A stretch of DNA of 64,000 nt from Begonia masoniana (lineage: Eukaryota > Streptophyta > Magnoliopsida > Cucurbitales > Begoniaceae). Made by a program: the position numbers and the translations under genes. Every line of letters begins with the position of its first letter. Positions within the stretch are counted from its first letter, which is position 1. The stretch is from assembly GCA_022432975.1 (NCBI GenBank), contig CM039508.1, positions 52,405,631-52,469,630 of the forward strand, read 5' to 3'. This document shows positions 46,553 through 60,700 of the stretch, one piece after another. Under the pieces are notes generated by a model. It saw nothing but the letters and a program-made list of their open reading frames with translations. It had not been told where the DNA came from and did no database searches.

Positions 46553-48247
46553 GATTTACTTCCTCCACGAGATTGGGAGCAATAACTAACGAAGCTACAA
46601 CAAACATAAGACTTTACTTTTAGCTATTATTTCATCGGAAAATAATACATATTGATGATCTACATAAAAAAGTGTACAAAAGGAAAATAAAAAAGAGAGG
46701 AGAAACTACCCCCAACAAAACAAAAAGTAAAGGGCTTTATCCGCCCAAAAAAAAAAAAAGAGAAATAGAAAGATTGGACATCTAGAAACTCATAGTATGA
46801 AATATAGTATGAAAATAGGAAAAAGGAAAAGAATACAAGTAATGAGAGGAGAGAAGAGGAGAAATGCGCACCGGAAGCGGAGGTGAAAGGCGAAAATAGT
46901 GGAAAGCGGAGATGAAGATGCAGATGTAGACTGCAGAGAGAAATCTTAGAGAGAAAGAGGGCAGAAAGAAGTTGACTGGAAAAGGAATTAGGGTTATTCA
47001 CGAACAAAAATTTAATTGGAAAAGGAAAATTTACTCTACAGAGAGCAGGAACGAGCTAATTAATCTTTTTTCCTTTTTAAGGTTGACTGTTGCTCGTCTT
47101 CACTTGCTCTCCTGTCTCTTGTTTATTTATTTTTTCTTTTTAACTCGTGCATTTTCACGGTTGGTCTTCTGAACTTGCTCTCCTCTCTCTTTTTTATTTT
47201 TCTTCTTTTTAAATTTTCACATGATTATCTCACACACAAGTCCTTTTTTTTTCATAGGTTTCTTTCTCATTTCGTGTAATAGTGATCGTTTACCTTATTC
47301 CTTCTGCTGAATCTTCCGAAGAAAAAAAAGGTATACACATGTATATACATACTTTCAAGCTAATAAATTTATTTAATTTCAGAGAGGGGGTTAAGTTGCG
47401 GAGGTATGTATGGTTGGGGAAGACGGTTTTGTTCGGTTAAATCCAGCAGCAGTATTTATAATTTGATGAAATTCTTGAAACAAAACCAGTTTTGTATTTG
47501 TTTCAACCCCGCCAGTACCCAGGTGATAACTTTGCAAAAAATAAAATAAAAATTGTATTTTCACGACTAGCTTGCAGCTAGTTTGAGGAAAAAATCAACA
47601 TTACATGTTGAGTTTGAAAAGTTCACTCGTTACTCCTAGGTTCTCATTAGGATCCGACTGGCCAGGACGGAACTTCTAGAAACTTCATTATTACTCCTAG
47701 GTTCCCATTAGGATCGGACTGGTCAGAGGATACGTCAGGAACCTAGGACTAATGAGTGAACTTTGCAAACTCAACATGTAATGCTGACTTCATCATAAGA
47801 GATAGATTGGAGGGTAGAGAAGAGTTTATAAGTGATTCAAGAACTGAAGAGAAAGGCAACTGCAACTGCAACTGCCAATGCCATAGTTTCAAGGTCGTGG
47901 AGTCGGGCATAAAATCGATCATTCATCAAACTTAAGCTTTGCCCCTCGCATTACTATGTGTTGTATTCTTCCCGTGCAATGCACTTTTAAAGGAAATAGC
48001 ATTGACCTGATTCACATAACAGACTCACCTGATTATGCATTGTTGAACTTAAACTTGTACATTTAAATTTACTTGTCCAAGATTACAGCTTCGTCCTCGT
48101 CAAAGAATAATACCCCAAACACCTCCCCTTTCATATAAATATAATTGCACGACTTCAGTGTAGCATATCGGAATATGTAATTGTGGGTTAAAAGAATTAT
48201 ATTGTACCTTTGCCATATTTTTTGTACAATTCAAAATAAATGGCTTG
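46553..48247. other. DHS upstream region and gap to the O-fucosyltransferase gene
   Basis: 46553 to about 46990 is purine-rich on the plus strand (pyrimidine-rich on the sense strand), like a DHS leader. The rest is AT-rich, except for the foldback element at 47595-47787 and the O-fucosyltransferase 3' UTR just left of 48248. Confidence 0.45.
47595..47787. repeat. Foldback (MITE-like) element, 193 bp
   Basis: Arms of about 49 bp (47595-47643 and 47739-47787) are inverted copies with about four mismatches, sharing CATTACATGTTGAGTTTG and TCCTAGGTTC. Between and overlapping the arms, a 38-bp stretch is directly repeated (CTCCTAGGTTC[T/C]CATTAGG at about 47632 and 47694). No clear target duplication was found. 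Confidence 0.8.
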
Positions 48248-51200
48248 TCAGGTTGTACTTGCAGCTTCTGTATTGGGTTCCTTGCACATGCAATCTGGCA
48301 TTGGAAATGTATATAATGAGGCGCTGGATTTTTTCATTTCCATTCCCTTTTGATCATTGTGGCGAAGCATGTCCCGCATCTGTCGTTGAAAGTCTTTCCA
48401 CCTGAAATAAGTATGATATTATACAACTTGACCTATAGCAAAGACCAATAAATAATCTCAAAGTCCAACGAGCAGCAATAAGAGTATTTTCATGACCTCC
48501 ATAGAAAAATATAATTTGCTGATCAAACGTGAGTGAAACAATAAGCTACCTCTCCCACCCGAACCGACCAAGAAACTAGGGGGCTAAGTTTTTCATTTAG
48601 TTTCTTAGCTAGACTTTTGCTGATATGGTTATCACCCAACTTCAAAGTCAATGCCCCAAAAGGCATTGGTCATCCATTTGAAAGTGGTATGTTGTACTCT
48701 TTTTTAGTAACATCCTTGAACCTTGAACAACTCTTTTCCAAAATGGCTGAGGAAGATTTTGCGGCTAATATGTTGTAATGGATTGTCACTAAGAAGGCCA
48801 TGAAGGGGTAGGGGGTTGTTAAGTGCTATGAATTGACCTTACTTGCTGAGGTAGTTCACTGTCACCAACACGGTCCATTCCTTTTGATTTGGGTAAGCCC
48901 TCGATAAAATTCATAGTGATGCCGTCTCACACCCAATACCAGGATGTGTAAAGGCTGTGAAAGGACGGCTAGACATGGTCTGATATTTTTATGCTGACAA
49001 GTGGATAATGAGGCTACAAAATCTTTGATATCTATTATCTTGCATCATGTCAATCCAATAGAATTCCGATGAAAGGAGTTGAAAGGTTTTGAAAGTCCCT
49101 GAATGCCCCCAGCAGAACTGCCATGGAGTTCTCTCAATAGAACAGGCAGATCCCTTAGGTTCAGCGTTGTATTTGTCAATATTTCAGCATGCCATGGATC
49201 CCAAAGCATGGCTGTTTGAGTGGCCACTTTACTTTCCAGCCCCAAATGACATGGTATTTTGAAATTATATGCCTTGGGTCTCTAGAAAGAATTTGAGGTT
49301 TCATTGTTAAGTTTGCACAATAATTCTTCGCCTCCATAGGCATGGTTTCTATTTTTGAATGGTCAAGACGATTGCCTTCAATCCCCTAATAAACAGAACC
49401 AAGCTTTTTGAGGAAAGACTTAACTGGAAAATCTACTACAACAAGTAGCGTCTGTTAGTTGGAAAATCCATTTTTGGATGGAAAATCCATTTCATCAGTG
49501 AAAGTTATTGACTTAATAAGTAGCGTCTATTAGTTGAATTCCTTCAAGATAATAAAAAAATGTTTCATGGACACTCTCAACTTAAGTTCGTAAAATCAAA
49601 ATGAAAACAAAAACATTTTAGAGAAACAAATCCTTATATTCACTAGTTAAGATCTAGTTGGAAATTGGACCAAAATATCCTACTAAATGATTGCAAACAA
49701 ACTTGAGTCGAATAAGGGATTGTTTATAAAAGGACTCGATTTCAATATGGTGCATGAGGATATAGAGAAATAGAGAGATACGAATATCACTAAGCTTCCA
49801 TTTTTTGCAAAACCGCTATGCCAAAAAAAATTAATAATCATTTTATTCCAGTAGAGTCAAAATTGGATGATGACCTGAACTACAACATAATGTTTATAGA
49901 TATCGTTAAGGTTAAAGTTGTGAATGAAGATACCTGATATTAGGTTTATCAAATATGATTGCTAATTTCCTCTTATCTGGTTTGAGAGTCTTTGCATGTC
50001 CTCCATAAATATAGCGCCGGTGACCCATCAAGAAATGGGGAAAATTACCACCTTGAGTTGTGACAAAGACTTCACTGCGTAAGCAAACTGTGTAATCAAG
50101 AGCAGCCAACCTAGATAAATGACCCTACACCAGAAACAAAAATATAACTCAATTAACTTGCTTCCCCCAACCCCTTATTCCGTATGAAGCAAAAAGACAA
50201 CATGATCCCAGATGTTTCACAATTTGCCAAGGAACTAAATTTTAGGTACATTATCTATATTCAGTGTAACAGTGTCATCTTTCATCCAAATACAAACTTC
50301 CTCATAGCATAAAAATCTAATAACGTCATTTTCCTGTTGTTTATGAAAATGCATGGCAAAGCCACAAAAGCACCTCCTATTTCACACTCCTAATTTTGAA
50401 AGAATTTTTCCGGTGACTGGAGTTGTTTATAAACCTGTGGTTTCCGAGTTTTTGGTGTTTTCATTAAAGATTTTGTCATTCCCGTAGTGTTTTTGTGGTG
50501 ATTCTTTTATCTTGTTGGTTTTTCGATTGAGTTGTAATACGTTCAAGAACTCTTTTGTTTATTGGAAAACTGTGTTGTGGTTTAAAATCTAACATTTTGG
50601 TATCAGATCATTGCTTAATGATCTACTAAGAACATTTCTTCATCAATAATCATCATAATTACCTCCTATTTCACACTCCTCTTTCCCATTTATAATAAAC
50701 CCCTCTTACTGACTCTAACTTCCTTCAAAATTTCTCAATAACTAACAAAAACTAATATTATATAATTACCAAAATACTCTTATGATTATTTCCTAGCACA
50801 CTATTGTACACCGAGCTTGCATGTTTTGGAGGAAGATGATCCCAAACCAGTGGCGACGAGGGGAAAATTGCAAAAAGGGAGATGGATTCTGACGACACGT
50901 TGATGTTGCTACAGCCCGACTTATCCCTATTTTCAATGGCCGACATCGACGACAATCAGTCCTTCAACTCATTCAGAAAACTAGGTGGCAGAGAGATCTT
51001 GGTTTTGATTGACTCAGGTACGAATTCATAATTCATATGCCAAGATCTAGTTGTTGAACTTAAGTTGCCCACTGTAGTTGTTCCTGAAATTGGAGTAAGA
51101 GTGGGGGTGGTTTCTGGATTGCTATTTATTCCATCTGCCGAGTTGAAATTATGGCTACAAGTGGTGGAGTGGTGGACGCTTATCCTTTTCAAATTCCCAG

Positions 51201-54200
51201 CGAGGATTTGGTTTTAGGGGTAGATTGGTTTCGCACCCTAGGTACGTTCCAAGCCAATTTCACCCACCTCTTGTTGAGATTTGTCAAGAATTGAGTTAAA
51301 TGCCCCTATTGCAAGGGGAGTCAAAGTTGTCTCTTAGAGAAATTTCTATAAAGTCAGCTGCCAGAGCAGCAAAACCATGGGGAGTATTGCTATTGGGTTG
51401 ATATCAGAACATATCGTTAACCACACTTGCAGAAAAATCAGATAAAAAGGTTAGTGCAAGACGTGATAGCCTCGAGTATCATTAGACCCAGTCAGAACCC
51501 GTATTCAAGTCCAGTTTTGTTGGTGAGAAAAAAAGATGGTGGGTGGAGGTTTTTTGTGGATTACAGAAAATTTAATAAGCTTATGGTTATTAATAAATTT
51601 CCCATACCAAAAATATTAAGGCTTGTTGACGAGCTACATGGAGACTCGTGTTTTTCGAAGTTAGATCTGAAGAGTGGGTACATCAGATACAAATGAATCC
51701 CAACGATGTAAAAAAGACGACATTTCCTTTTGTTTATTGGAAAACTATGTTGCGGTTTGAAATCCAACACTGTTGAGCTTATTCTTTATGATTAGCTGGT
51801 TTGGTTGATAAAACAAAAGTATCGAGTAACATCTGTACGTACCTTGAACAAGGAAAGTTCTTCTTCCGAAGCTAGTGTTTCCTTTGTTTCTAAATGTGGA
51901 AACATTTGTTTAAGTGGAGCCATATACCGTTCTGCATTATATATTTTTCCTGCTGCAACATATATTGAAGTTGTATTATCAAATCCCATGCCTCTCAGCA
52001 TCATTCCCACCTAGTTCATTAAACAATACTATACATGAATCACCATAAAAGGAATCAAATGTTATCATTTAATAGAAGTTAATAGTGAAACAAGTTACGC
52101 GGCGTATGGAGTCAATCCCATAATTATAAATGAAGACCTACAAGAAATATAACTATAAATCAACAACTATGAAAACAAGAATAATGCAGAGCTTGGCAAG
52201 GGTTTGTCATGTAAACATGAATTACTAGAACAGAATATATGTGTATAGTATATGTCTACATATGCAAGGAAAACGGCAAGAAAGCAATAATTTGACAGAT
52301 ATTTGAGTATGTATGCACCTCTAATGGAGTTAAAGGGCATTTTCCATCCACCCGATTTTGGCCAGGCCTTATCACTCTACCTCTTCTTCTAAATTTTCCT
52401 TTCCATCCTCTTTCTCTAACAATTTCCATCTCACGCTTCTCTTCCTCCCCTCCATCATACTCACAACATGAAAATGCAACCATATCCTTGTGTAAGATAA
52501 AAGTTTCGTCAGAGAAATAGATCAGTGAGGGGATGACATTCAGTTAAAAATAAAGATATACAATAGAAATTGCACCTCTTCAAAACGAAGGTGCACTGAA
52601 ACATATTTTCCTCCAGTGGCTGAACTTTTTTTAACCATTCTATTAACCATCTGATCAGCTAGAGTTTTTATAGATTCTGAAAATCTCAAAGCTTCAAAAT
52701 TGGATAAACAACGAAGCCTTTGAACATGTGAAGGGACCACATGAGCCAATCTGTTGGAAAAAGGGGCAATTCGAACAGCCCTACGTTGGGAAATAAATTA
52801 GGAAAGTAATTTAGAATTAATATTATGTTAGTATATTATAAATAGAAGGGAAGAGTAAATGATGGATGACAAATATTGATGAATGAAATGTTCTTAGTAG
52901 TTTTCTATGGTTTTCCGAGTCTTTGGTATTGTTGTGAGCCTTGTGCTTAGATCTAGTAGAAAGGAATAATTAAAATTAAAACGCTCGCATATAATCTCAT
53001 AACAGGAAAAATATCTTCAGCCAATATTGTGGCCAATCAACAGTTTTCCATGTTAATTAAGGAAAATGAAAACATACTCCAATTGCTCGAGTTTGGGAAG
53101 AACTTTTTGAAGATAATAAGTTGTGCTTGACCATCCTTTGACTCTCAAATTCACTATGCTGCTAATATTATTGTCGAATCGATGTAGAACATCAGTTGGA
53201 AGCTCTCTGACAATTTTCACGTGGTTTTTGAGTATATCTATGAAGAATTCTTCATCAAATATGTCCCTAAATTTACTGAAAAAGTAGAAACAAAAAGAAT
53301 AAAACAATTTGATTTTTTAGGAGTTACAACAAAAACAACAGAAATTGTGTTTTCCTGTAAGAAAACAATGTTTTGGCAAATAAAATTGCAAAACAATAAC
53401 AAAAGATCATATGGATGGCAAGAGGCTTTTTAAGCATTAAAACAAATGCTGCGATGAAAAAGAAACATCATAAACTGACTAATAGAGAAGATAAAGCAGA
53501 ACAATGGAACATAATCAAAAGATATGTCTTGTGAAGAAGACAAATTATAACACACAAGTGTACAGAAGCTTGAAAATCCTAGTGAGAATAGTATAAAAAC
53601 CCTCAATTGCAGTCTCTCACTTACGTTTGTATTTGATTCATTGGAAATCATGAACAAAATAGGGGTCATTTTAATATATTTTTCATTCCAGATCAAAAAA
53701 TTAACAAATGAACATAACACTGCAAATGAATACATAGAAATAAATAAACAAAAGAGTCCTAGTAATTGATAACATAACATCTACAGTAACCACCTTGAAT
53801 CTTGCCAAACACTGTTCAAATGAAATATTGGAATAACAAGAGTCGCATTCATTAGTCCAGCCACGGCAACTGCATCACATATCTAGAATGGATGGATGAA
53901 GTTATCAACATCAAATCAAAGTATAAAGGATACATTTTGTCAAGGTAATACAACCCTGAACTGCACATAAATGGGTACCATACATCAATTTGTTTAAAAA
54001 ACAAACAAAAAAAGATAAAAACAAAATAAAAAATAGTGGAATATGGATGAATTATTTCAAGTGATTCCCATATGTGCACATCTAACTGTGTGGATTCCAA
54101 TTCTAATGCCTAGGAGGAAGTAACAAATAAGTAAAATCACCAAGTACTAGTAACCTGAATCTCACATTATCAAAATTTATAACAAAATTAATAAAGATAT

Positions 54201-56212
54201 AAGAAATAGGCAATAAAATTTCAGGCCATTGAGTTTAACTGAAATCAATAAGCGCTTTGCAATGGTGTAGTTACATTGCAGTAAATGACTTAAGATTAAT
54301 AGTTCTCTCCAGCATAGACGTAAGAGTTTGATAAAAACAAGTTTCCAAAATACTACTAACAAAAAAGAGAGAGAAATGAAATTACCAATAAAAAACAAAG
54401 CAAACAAATTTTACCACTAATAATTCATAAAGGCATATGTATTTGAGTTTTTATGAATACGAAGGGACTTAGCAGAAAAGTATTTACTGACAGTAGTATC
54501 AAGTATATCTATAATATTTTGCTAAATTAAGTTATCTTAAACAATTAATTAAGTGGCGGTTAATTAATGAAAGATAATATGAAAATAGCAGTAATAAATA
54601 AAACAATAAAAATCAACTTTCTTTGTAGACAAAGCATACCGACAGCCGTTGTTGATTCAATCCACCGTTGGCTTCAATAATAAGAAAACCATTTGACTTT
54701 GATAGTTCTGGAAAGCATTGTGCAACAAAAACAACGTGAGAGATAATGCCTACTACTTACAAAACTCATGAGTGAAATATGTCAAACAGGTGCGCTACCA
54801 TTCTGAAAAACAGTAACATTCAGAACTCACACAATGCGCTAACATTCTGAAAAATTTTGCGGATATCATCGACCAACAGGTGTCAAGAAAAAGAGTTAAT
54901 TATCGATCTTTGAAACAATATTAATTTCATTATCAACACGTGATATTTAATTTTACGAAGTGCGGAGGATTTATCTTTTTAGTTTAGTTATCTTTAATCA
55001 AAGAAAAATTAATATAATTAATGCGTGTTTTTTTCCTGAAAATGATTTTTTTTGTCTCCTCTCTTATTTTTCAGTATATTTCTTTTTTGATAGAAAAAGT
55101 ATATCCAAATAACCTTCAAAGATTGAAGTTCAAACCGAACATTAATAGTAAATAAACTCATAGAATTTTCATCACCTGCATTTGTAGCACTTTCATTGGT
55201 ATCATTCATACATGGTTTCCAATCATGATGAAGTTTTGAATTCCAAACTGAAGATATCTGCATAATATCCGTATACTTCTAACTATCCATTTATTTTGAA
55301 ATAGATGCGCGCAAGCATAATAGATTAAAATGCATGGAAAATTCACATATAATTTTAAGGCTTGTAACGAAAGACTATAATGTAGCATCAAAATGAGAAT
55401 GAAGTTGAAAGAATAGACTTTCCACATAACAATGACAAACTTCTGCGCAAAGTTGATACATCCAACGCCAACCTCAACCGCAAAATATGGCGACGATGAT
55501 ATAATATGAAACATGTGTGACAAACATAGAAGAAAAATAAAGCTCCTCGTAGTCATCATATTAAGTATGCAAGCAAAAAATATTCACCATCTGTAAGAGT
55601 CATTTATCTGAGAGTAACGAAGAGCATGAAGTAGAAATCCATGTCAATAGCTACCACAAAAAGACTGAATTCAGTAAAATGGAAATGGGGATATGATGTC
55701 TAGAAAATAAATCCAATAAATGTAAGATATAACAATGATTATACCAAAGACTTATACCAATGAAAATGACAAGGGTAAAAAATTAATGAGAAAATAAATA
55801 GTACCACATTTTGAGAAAAGTTTCCGCTTGCAGATTGCATGAAGGGCCAAAGGTTCTTAAAAACCTGAGGACTTCTATAAACTGAGCCTGGAGGAGCAGG
55901 TCTATGAACGACAACGACGGCATTTTTGAGATTGACAACATCGAAATTGAAGGAGCCCATGTACAACATCATTCCTGATATATACAAGAGGGGTGCCAAC
56001 AATAGAACACCCCTTCTTCTAAAAACTGCCGACACAATGAAGAAAAGCACTTTGTCGAATAATCTAGGCTTGGAGACATGGGGGATGGAAATGGTATTGA
56101 CAGGGGTAATGGAAGAGCGAGCGAAGCTCTTGGTCCTTGCATGACGGCAGCGGGGGGAAGTGGGTGGTGAGGGGGTGGAGGAAGGGGAGCCAAGGCAGCT
56201 AAAGCCATGCAT
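48248..56212 (-). CDS. O-fucosyltransferase family protein (plant GT106/DUF246 type), Golgi membrane
   Basis: Putative glycosyltransferase of the plant O-fucosyltransferase-like family; substrate unknown. Ten coding exons: 56212-55805, 55257-55176, 54707-54640, 53882-53794, 53275-53078, 52780-52576, 52486-52319, 52010-51843, 50124-49934 and 48401-48248. Phases agree throughout, giving 576 residues. The start is the ATG of [14 protein letters not shown]; the frame is open upstream without another ATG. The exon 1 donor could be three bases earlier. One membrane anchor at about 68-88 ([20 protein letters not shown]) after a basic stretch indicates a type II Golgi protein. Family blocks: [92 protein letters not shown] and a final [11 protein letters not shown]. 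Introns 8 and 9 carry gypsy relics, yet the exons are intact. A 5' leader exon probably lies near 56742-57100. Confidence 0.92.
48600..49450 (-). mobile_element. Gypsy integrase relic in intron 9 of the O-fucosyltransferase gene
   Basis: The minus strand shows [17 protein letters not shown] (integrase zinc-finger start, near 49110-49170) and, near 48890-48920, NFIEGLPKS (start of the integrase core). Frames are full of stops. Same orientation as the host gene. The ends are not defined. Confidence 0.65.
50400..51769 (+). mobile_element. Internally deleted Ty3/gypsy relic in intron 8 of the O-fucosyltransferase gene
   Basis: Plus-strand order: an LTR ending at 50594, a PBS at 50598-50609 (TGGTATCAGATC), a protease-like region (VLIDSGTNS near 51003-51030, [18 protein letters not shown] near 51212-51265), a reverse transcriptase start at 51427-51696 ([30 protein letters not shown]), then an abrupt join at about 51726 to the last 43 bp of an LTR (51727-51769, matching 50552-50594). 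Everything from mid-reverse transcriptase to near the LTR end is deleted. It lies antisense to the host gene. Confidence 0.78.
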
Positions 56213-57150
56213 TGGAGGAATGAAGTAAGAAAGATGGGGGCGGGGGGATGACAAGGCTAGTGATGAAGTGGCGGGAGAAAGGGAGGAGAGAGATGGGAGT
56301 TGAAAGAGCAGACCAATTCAAAATTTTGTAAGATTGTGGGATCACATATCCGCAGTTCCTAAACAAAAAAAATGATCAGTATCCAACTCTAGAATCATCT
56401 TTTTGAGCTATAATTTAAGCAAGAAAAGTAATGTACAGAGGCAACTGAGAGACAAAACAACCTTCCGATGTAATAGCAAACCTTTAAACTTTGGACAAAC
56501 AAGGGGAGGTTGAATATAGTTGTCAAAAGCAGGGGACGAGCATTATAGATAAAGCAGCACCGAGCATAATTCAATCGCTACTTATCTTATATCAAAAGTG
56601 TCAATGACTCAAAATAATCAACCAAGCAGTAAAGTAAGCAATCGATAGTTCTGACAGTAAGAACTAAAAAGTAAAAAACAGATAACTCAATAATCAACAA
56701 AATCGGAGTACAAAATTGGAATGCTTACCCACCTGCGGCCACCAATCCCTCACTGTGCTAGAGCTCAAGCAGCACTGGGCGAGAGCTCGAGCAATCGATC
56801 AACAATTCAAGTCAAAATAGCCTCAAATTTCGAGATGGGTGTTTGAAATAAAAATCCAGAATTTTTTAAGACGAACCCTATCAGGAAGATGGAATAAGTA
56901 TTATCGACAAAAAAAAGTAAATATAGGACTAGATGGTTGGGTTGGAATGTTTCGCCGGAAGATAATATTGTTTTCTGACAGTGGCTGTGCGAGACAGCGA
57001 CAGTGCAAGCTCGGCGCTCGGCCGTCGAGCGAGATAGGAGAGTGCGAGACTAGCGAGAGTGCGAATACGTCTACGCGACTGTGCGAGAATGGAAGTGGAA
57101 ACTAGAGAACATCACTCATTAGCCAGTAGAGACAACTATAAATCCATTTT
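56213..57150. promoter_or_regulatory. 5' leader, leader intron and promoter region of the O-fucosyltransferase gene
   Basis: A donor-like GCAG|GTGGGTAAGC on the minus strand near 56735-56745 suggests a leader intron ending before 56340. The leader exon may extend into the GC-rich stretch 56980-57100. No TATA box was placed. Confidence 0.4.
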
Positions 57151-57521
57151 TATTCATATACATGTAGCAGTACCATTCTAGTCAGATATAAACGTATAAA
57201 TAATTGAATACATAAGAATAAAAGAAAGATTCTCTATATTTAATGATAAGATCAACTATATAGTTAGACTCAATTAGATTGTTATTCATAGCAAGATTCA
57301 TAACAACACTTGTTTGGGTCTACAACTCATTCACAATGCATGAGTTTATTAATTTTCATGTTAGTTTTTAATTTTTAGGGGTTGAAGAAGACAAAAATAA
57401 TCAAAGCAACAATAATATTTATCTGAAGTATCACCTGAAACAATTATGTGGATTTTGGCTTCTCAAATAATTTATCAATCAAGCAATAAACGAACACAAC
57501 AATTTTCCCTCAGCAAACTTC

Positions 57522-57752
57522 TCAAAGCGAGAGTAAAAAACCACGGCTAATCTCAAGACCAAGGAAGTAATTCGTCAATCCCAAATCCGTCATTTCGAAA
57601 TCTTTTATGATCGCTGAGTCTACGGATTTGGAACATTCACCGACGAGGAAGTGGTACGCTTTGATTCTCTTCGAAGGGACTCCTGCTCTCTTTGTAAATT
57701 TGCAGCGACGAGTGAGAGTGGCGGGATAAGTTGTTTTAGATAATATTGACAA
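57522..57752 (-). mobile_element. Ty1/copia reverse-transcriptase scrap
   Basis: The minus-strand frame contains IKDFEMTDLGLTNYFLGLEI, the copia segment that follows the YVDD block. Nothing else of the element is recognisable nearby. Confidence 0.6.
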
Positions 57753-60700
57753 GTTTATCCCCTGATCTTCCTAAACTACGAAAGAGCCATTAATTCGTTC
57801 TACTTTCATTTTTTTAATCATTTATTATGGGGGTTTTATACAACATTCCTTCATTCATAATTTTAATCCACTAATATCTTTATTCTTCTCGTGCTTACAT
57901 CATAAACTTTGAAAATCGAAAGACTAAATTAAAAAAATTGTAAAAGAAATTTCAAATTGCATTTACAATTTTTTGTTCTTTTGCTCGTGCAAGGAATATA
58001 AATATTAACATTTAATATAGTCATGTTTATCTTGAAAAAAATTATTAGAAGGTTAGTCAAACATTTACTCGTCAAAATTTACTTGACGTGTCATACCATA
58101 CTAGTTATTCTTTATTTGTAAAATATTAATACATGCAAAACACTTAATTTAAATTGTCTAATGTATTGTCATAAAATATTTACTCTAATTAATAAATAAA
58201 TTAATATAAAAAGAAGACTATAGATTTAATATTACTAAGCAATTAAGTTATGAAATATATTTATCAACATACCAATGATATTGAATATTCTCACATCTCA
58301 AAGTGAGAATTTACATATTGTTGATGATGTAGATCACAACTATGGCTTAAGTCCATGTCCGTGATATTTTAACATTTGCAATCTTTTTTATATTTTATCA
58401 CATCTATTATGTTTCACAGTTGATTTTATTTGTTTTAGCTTCTTAAATTGTTTTTAATTTTTAAAAATTTTATTAGATATTTATTTTATTTGTCTAGAAA
58501 TTTATTCTAAATTTTAAACAATAAAATAAATTCTATTTAAATGCTTGTGGTGAACATAAATATTGAATTTTCACTTTGAAATTGAATAACTTTATTTATT
58601 TTTTGAGAAATTATTTTCTAGATTTTCCACCTTATGTTCTGTTTTGTATTAAAACGACTCTTTTATAACATCATACTTGTATATGAGCAATGATTTTCAC
58701 CACGACTCAATGACCGACAAATATTCTAGTGGATAATTCAATGGAATTCACAAAACTCTCGACAATTTTATGCATATTAAGCATGTGATAACTATCAAGC
58801 GACGACACAATCTAATGAAGTAAAAAATTCAATTTTAACTAATCAGACGAAAATAGAGAGCACAGGGAATGTGCAAAGCGAATTGCATAGTAAAATAAAC
58901 AATATTTTATTGTTCAGAAAAAAAAGGCAGTCTATTTTAGTTGATTTTATTTGTTTTAGCTTCTTAAATTGATTTTAATTTATGGTTAACAAACACAAGA
59001 TTTTATTTCTTATGAAAAATCTAACTACTGTTAACTTAAAATATGTTGAAATCTAACTATGTTTATGAGGATTATGATTAACATGAAAAATATGAATTGA
59101 TGATTATAAGAAATGAGTGATATTATTAATTATTGCTGTTAATTGAGAATGTCATTTTTACAAAGGGTATTATGTTTTTCTAACATTTTTGATCAAGTGT
59201 TGTTAGTCAAGGCCGGTGCGTGCATAAAGTTAACTAGTGGTATAAGTTGTCTGCCAAAAGGAACATAGACCGCTGTCAAAGCAGATTTGAATGTCATCCG
59301 GCAGATATATTAACCGACCAAAACTAAGTCGACCAGATTCTGAAGTCTACCGAAATTAAAGTTGACCAGATTTTGAAGAAGTCTTCTGCTGCGAGTAATA
59401 TCGACTGCAGATCATAACGGCTAGTTTTCTACGTACGGATTCTTGAACGGTCATATTTTTTGTACGAAAACAAGGAGTCGTCCGAATGTGAAGCAGATTA
59501 CGGACACGAGTATTAATGGACGATTGAAGCTTGGGAGAACAACTTTTGCCAACTTGAACAATTTTCTCTCAACTCTCACAAGCTTAAGTTTGTAATACTC
59601 TTTAACTCTCTACACCTAAACTTGAAATTTTGCTTTTTGAGAGAGTGTAGTTTTGTGCTCTATACTTTTCAACATTGTAAAACTTGACGGCAGTGGATTG
59701 ACGCCCGTGAAGTTCAATCCAAAGTTGTAAGGCAGTATATCGACACTTGTGAAGTTTGATCAAGAAATCTCGTTGAGGAGAAGAAAAGGATCTTCAATGG
59801 CGAAACCTTGAAGTGTGGACGTAAGCAAGGTTGGCCAAACCACGTAAAAATATCGGTGTCAATCTCTTTCTCTTACTATCTTTTTAAGTGTTTGTTATTA
59901 ATTGCACACAAAGAGAAAAAGATAAGATAAATCTAATTTACACATTTAAAAACGATTAGGTTAAGAAATTTCTAATTCAATTTCTAATTCACCTCCCCCC
60001 CTCCTCCTAGAAAATCACGATCCTACGACTACTGTTTGTTGAATTTACGAAACAGAATCAATTTTCTCAAACAAAATCAAGCATAGATTTAGACGCTGAT
60101 TTTGATTTTGATTCATAAAATGAACTCCGATCTTGTACTGTCATCACGAATAGAAAGCACAGTAATCTTGTAGGATGTCAATTGTACACACTTTTTGTTC
60201 ATGGAGTAAAGCCTTAAGCGGTAATATATATTTATATAAATAAAACAAGATTTAAGATGTAGTGGATAAAAAAAATTCCACAATATAATAATATTTTCTA
60301 AATAGTGACAAAATATTTTTTATCATTGTTTGTGACAAAATGATAACAACGTAATATCAGTGAATAAAAGAGACGACATAGTCATTGCTATGCATCATCA
60401 ATGATAACCGCTCTTTATTTTGAAGTTGACAAAGGTGGTCGTACTCACTTGCATCGTTGTTTTACTCTCAAACCATTCAAGCAACTTCGAGTCGTTTCGA
60501 AAATCTTAGTAATAATAATACACATAGTTTGCTTCCATATGCAAATCTTGTAAATTAAATTAAATTGATATTTAAATAGTTTATTTTATGACTAACTCCA
60601 TTTATTTTCATTGAACTTTAATTAACAATAATCATCCTAATCATCTTTTCTTCATAAAAAAACACATATTTTAGCTTATTGAAGTTTGTCAAATTTAATT

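Noticed and set aside
46660..47007. Phe/Ser-rich 115-residue minus-strand ORF upstream of DHS
   Set aside because: The pyrimidine-rich leader read as protein, with no domain. A signal-peptide-like look comes from composition only.
55926..56144. Plus-strand ORF opposite exon 1 of the O-fucosyltransferase gene
   Set aside because: A shadow of the real exon, with no motif or splice support.
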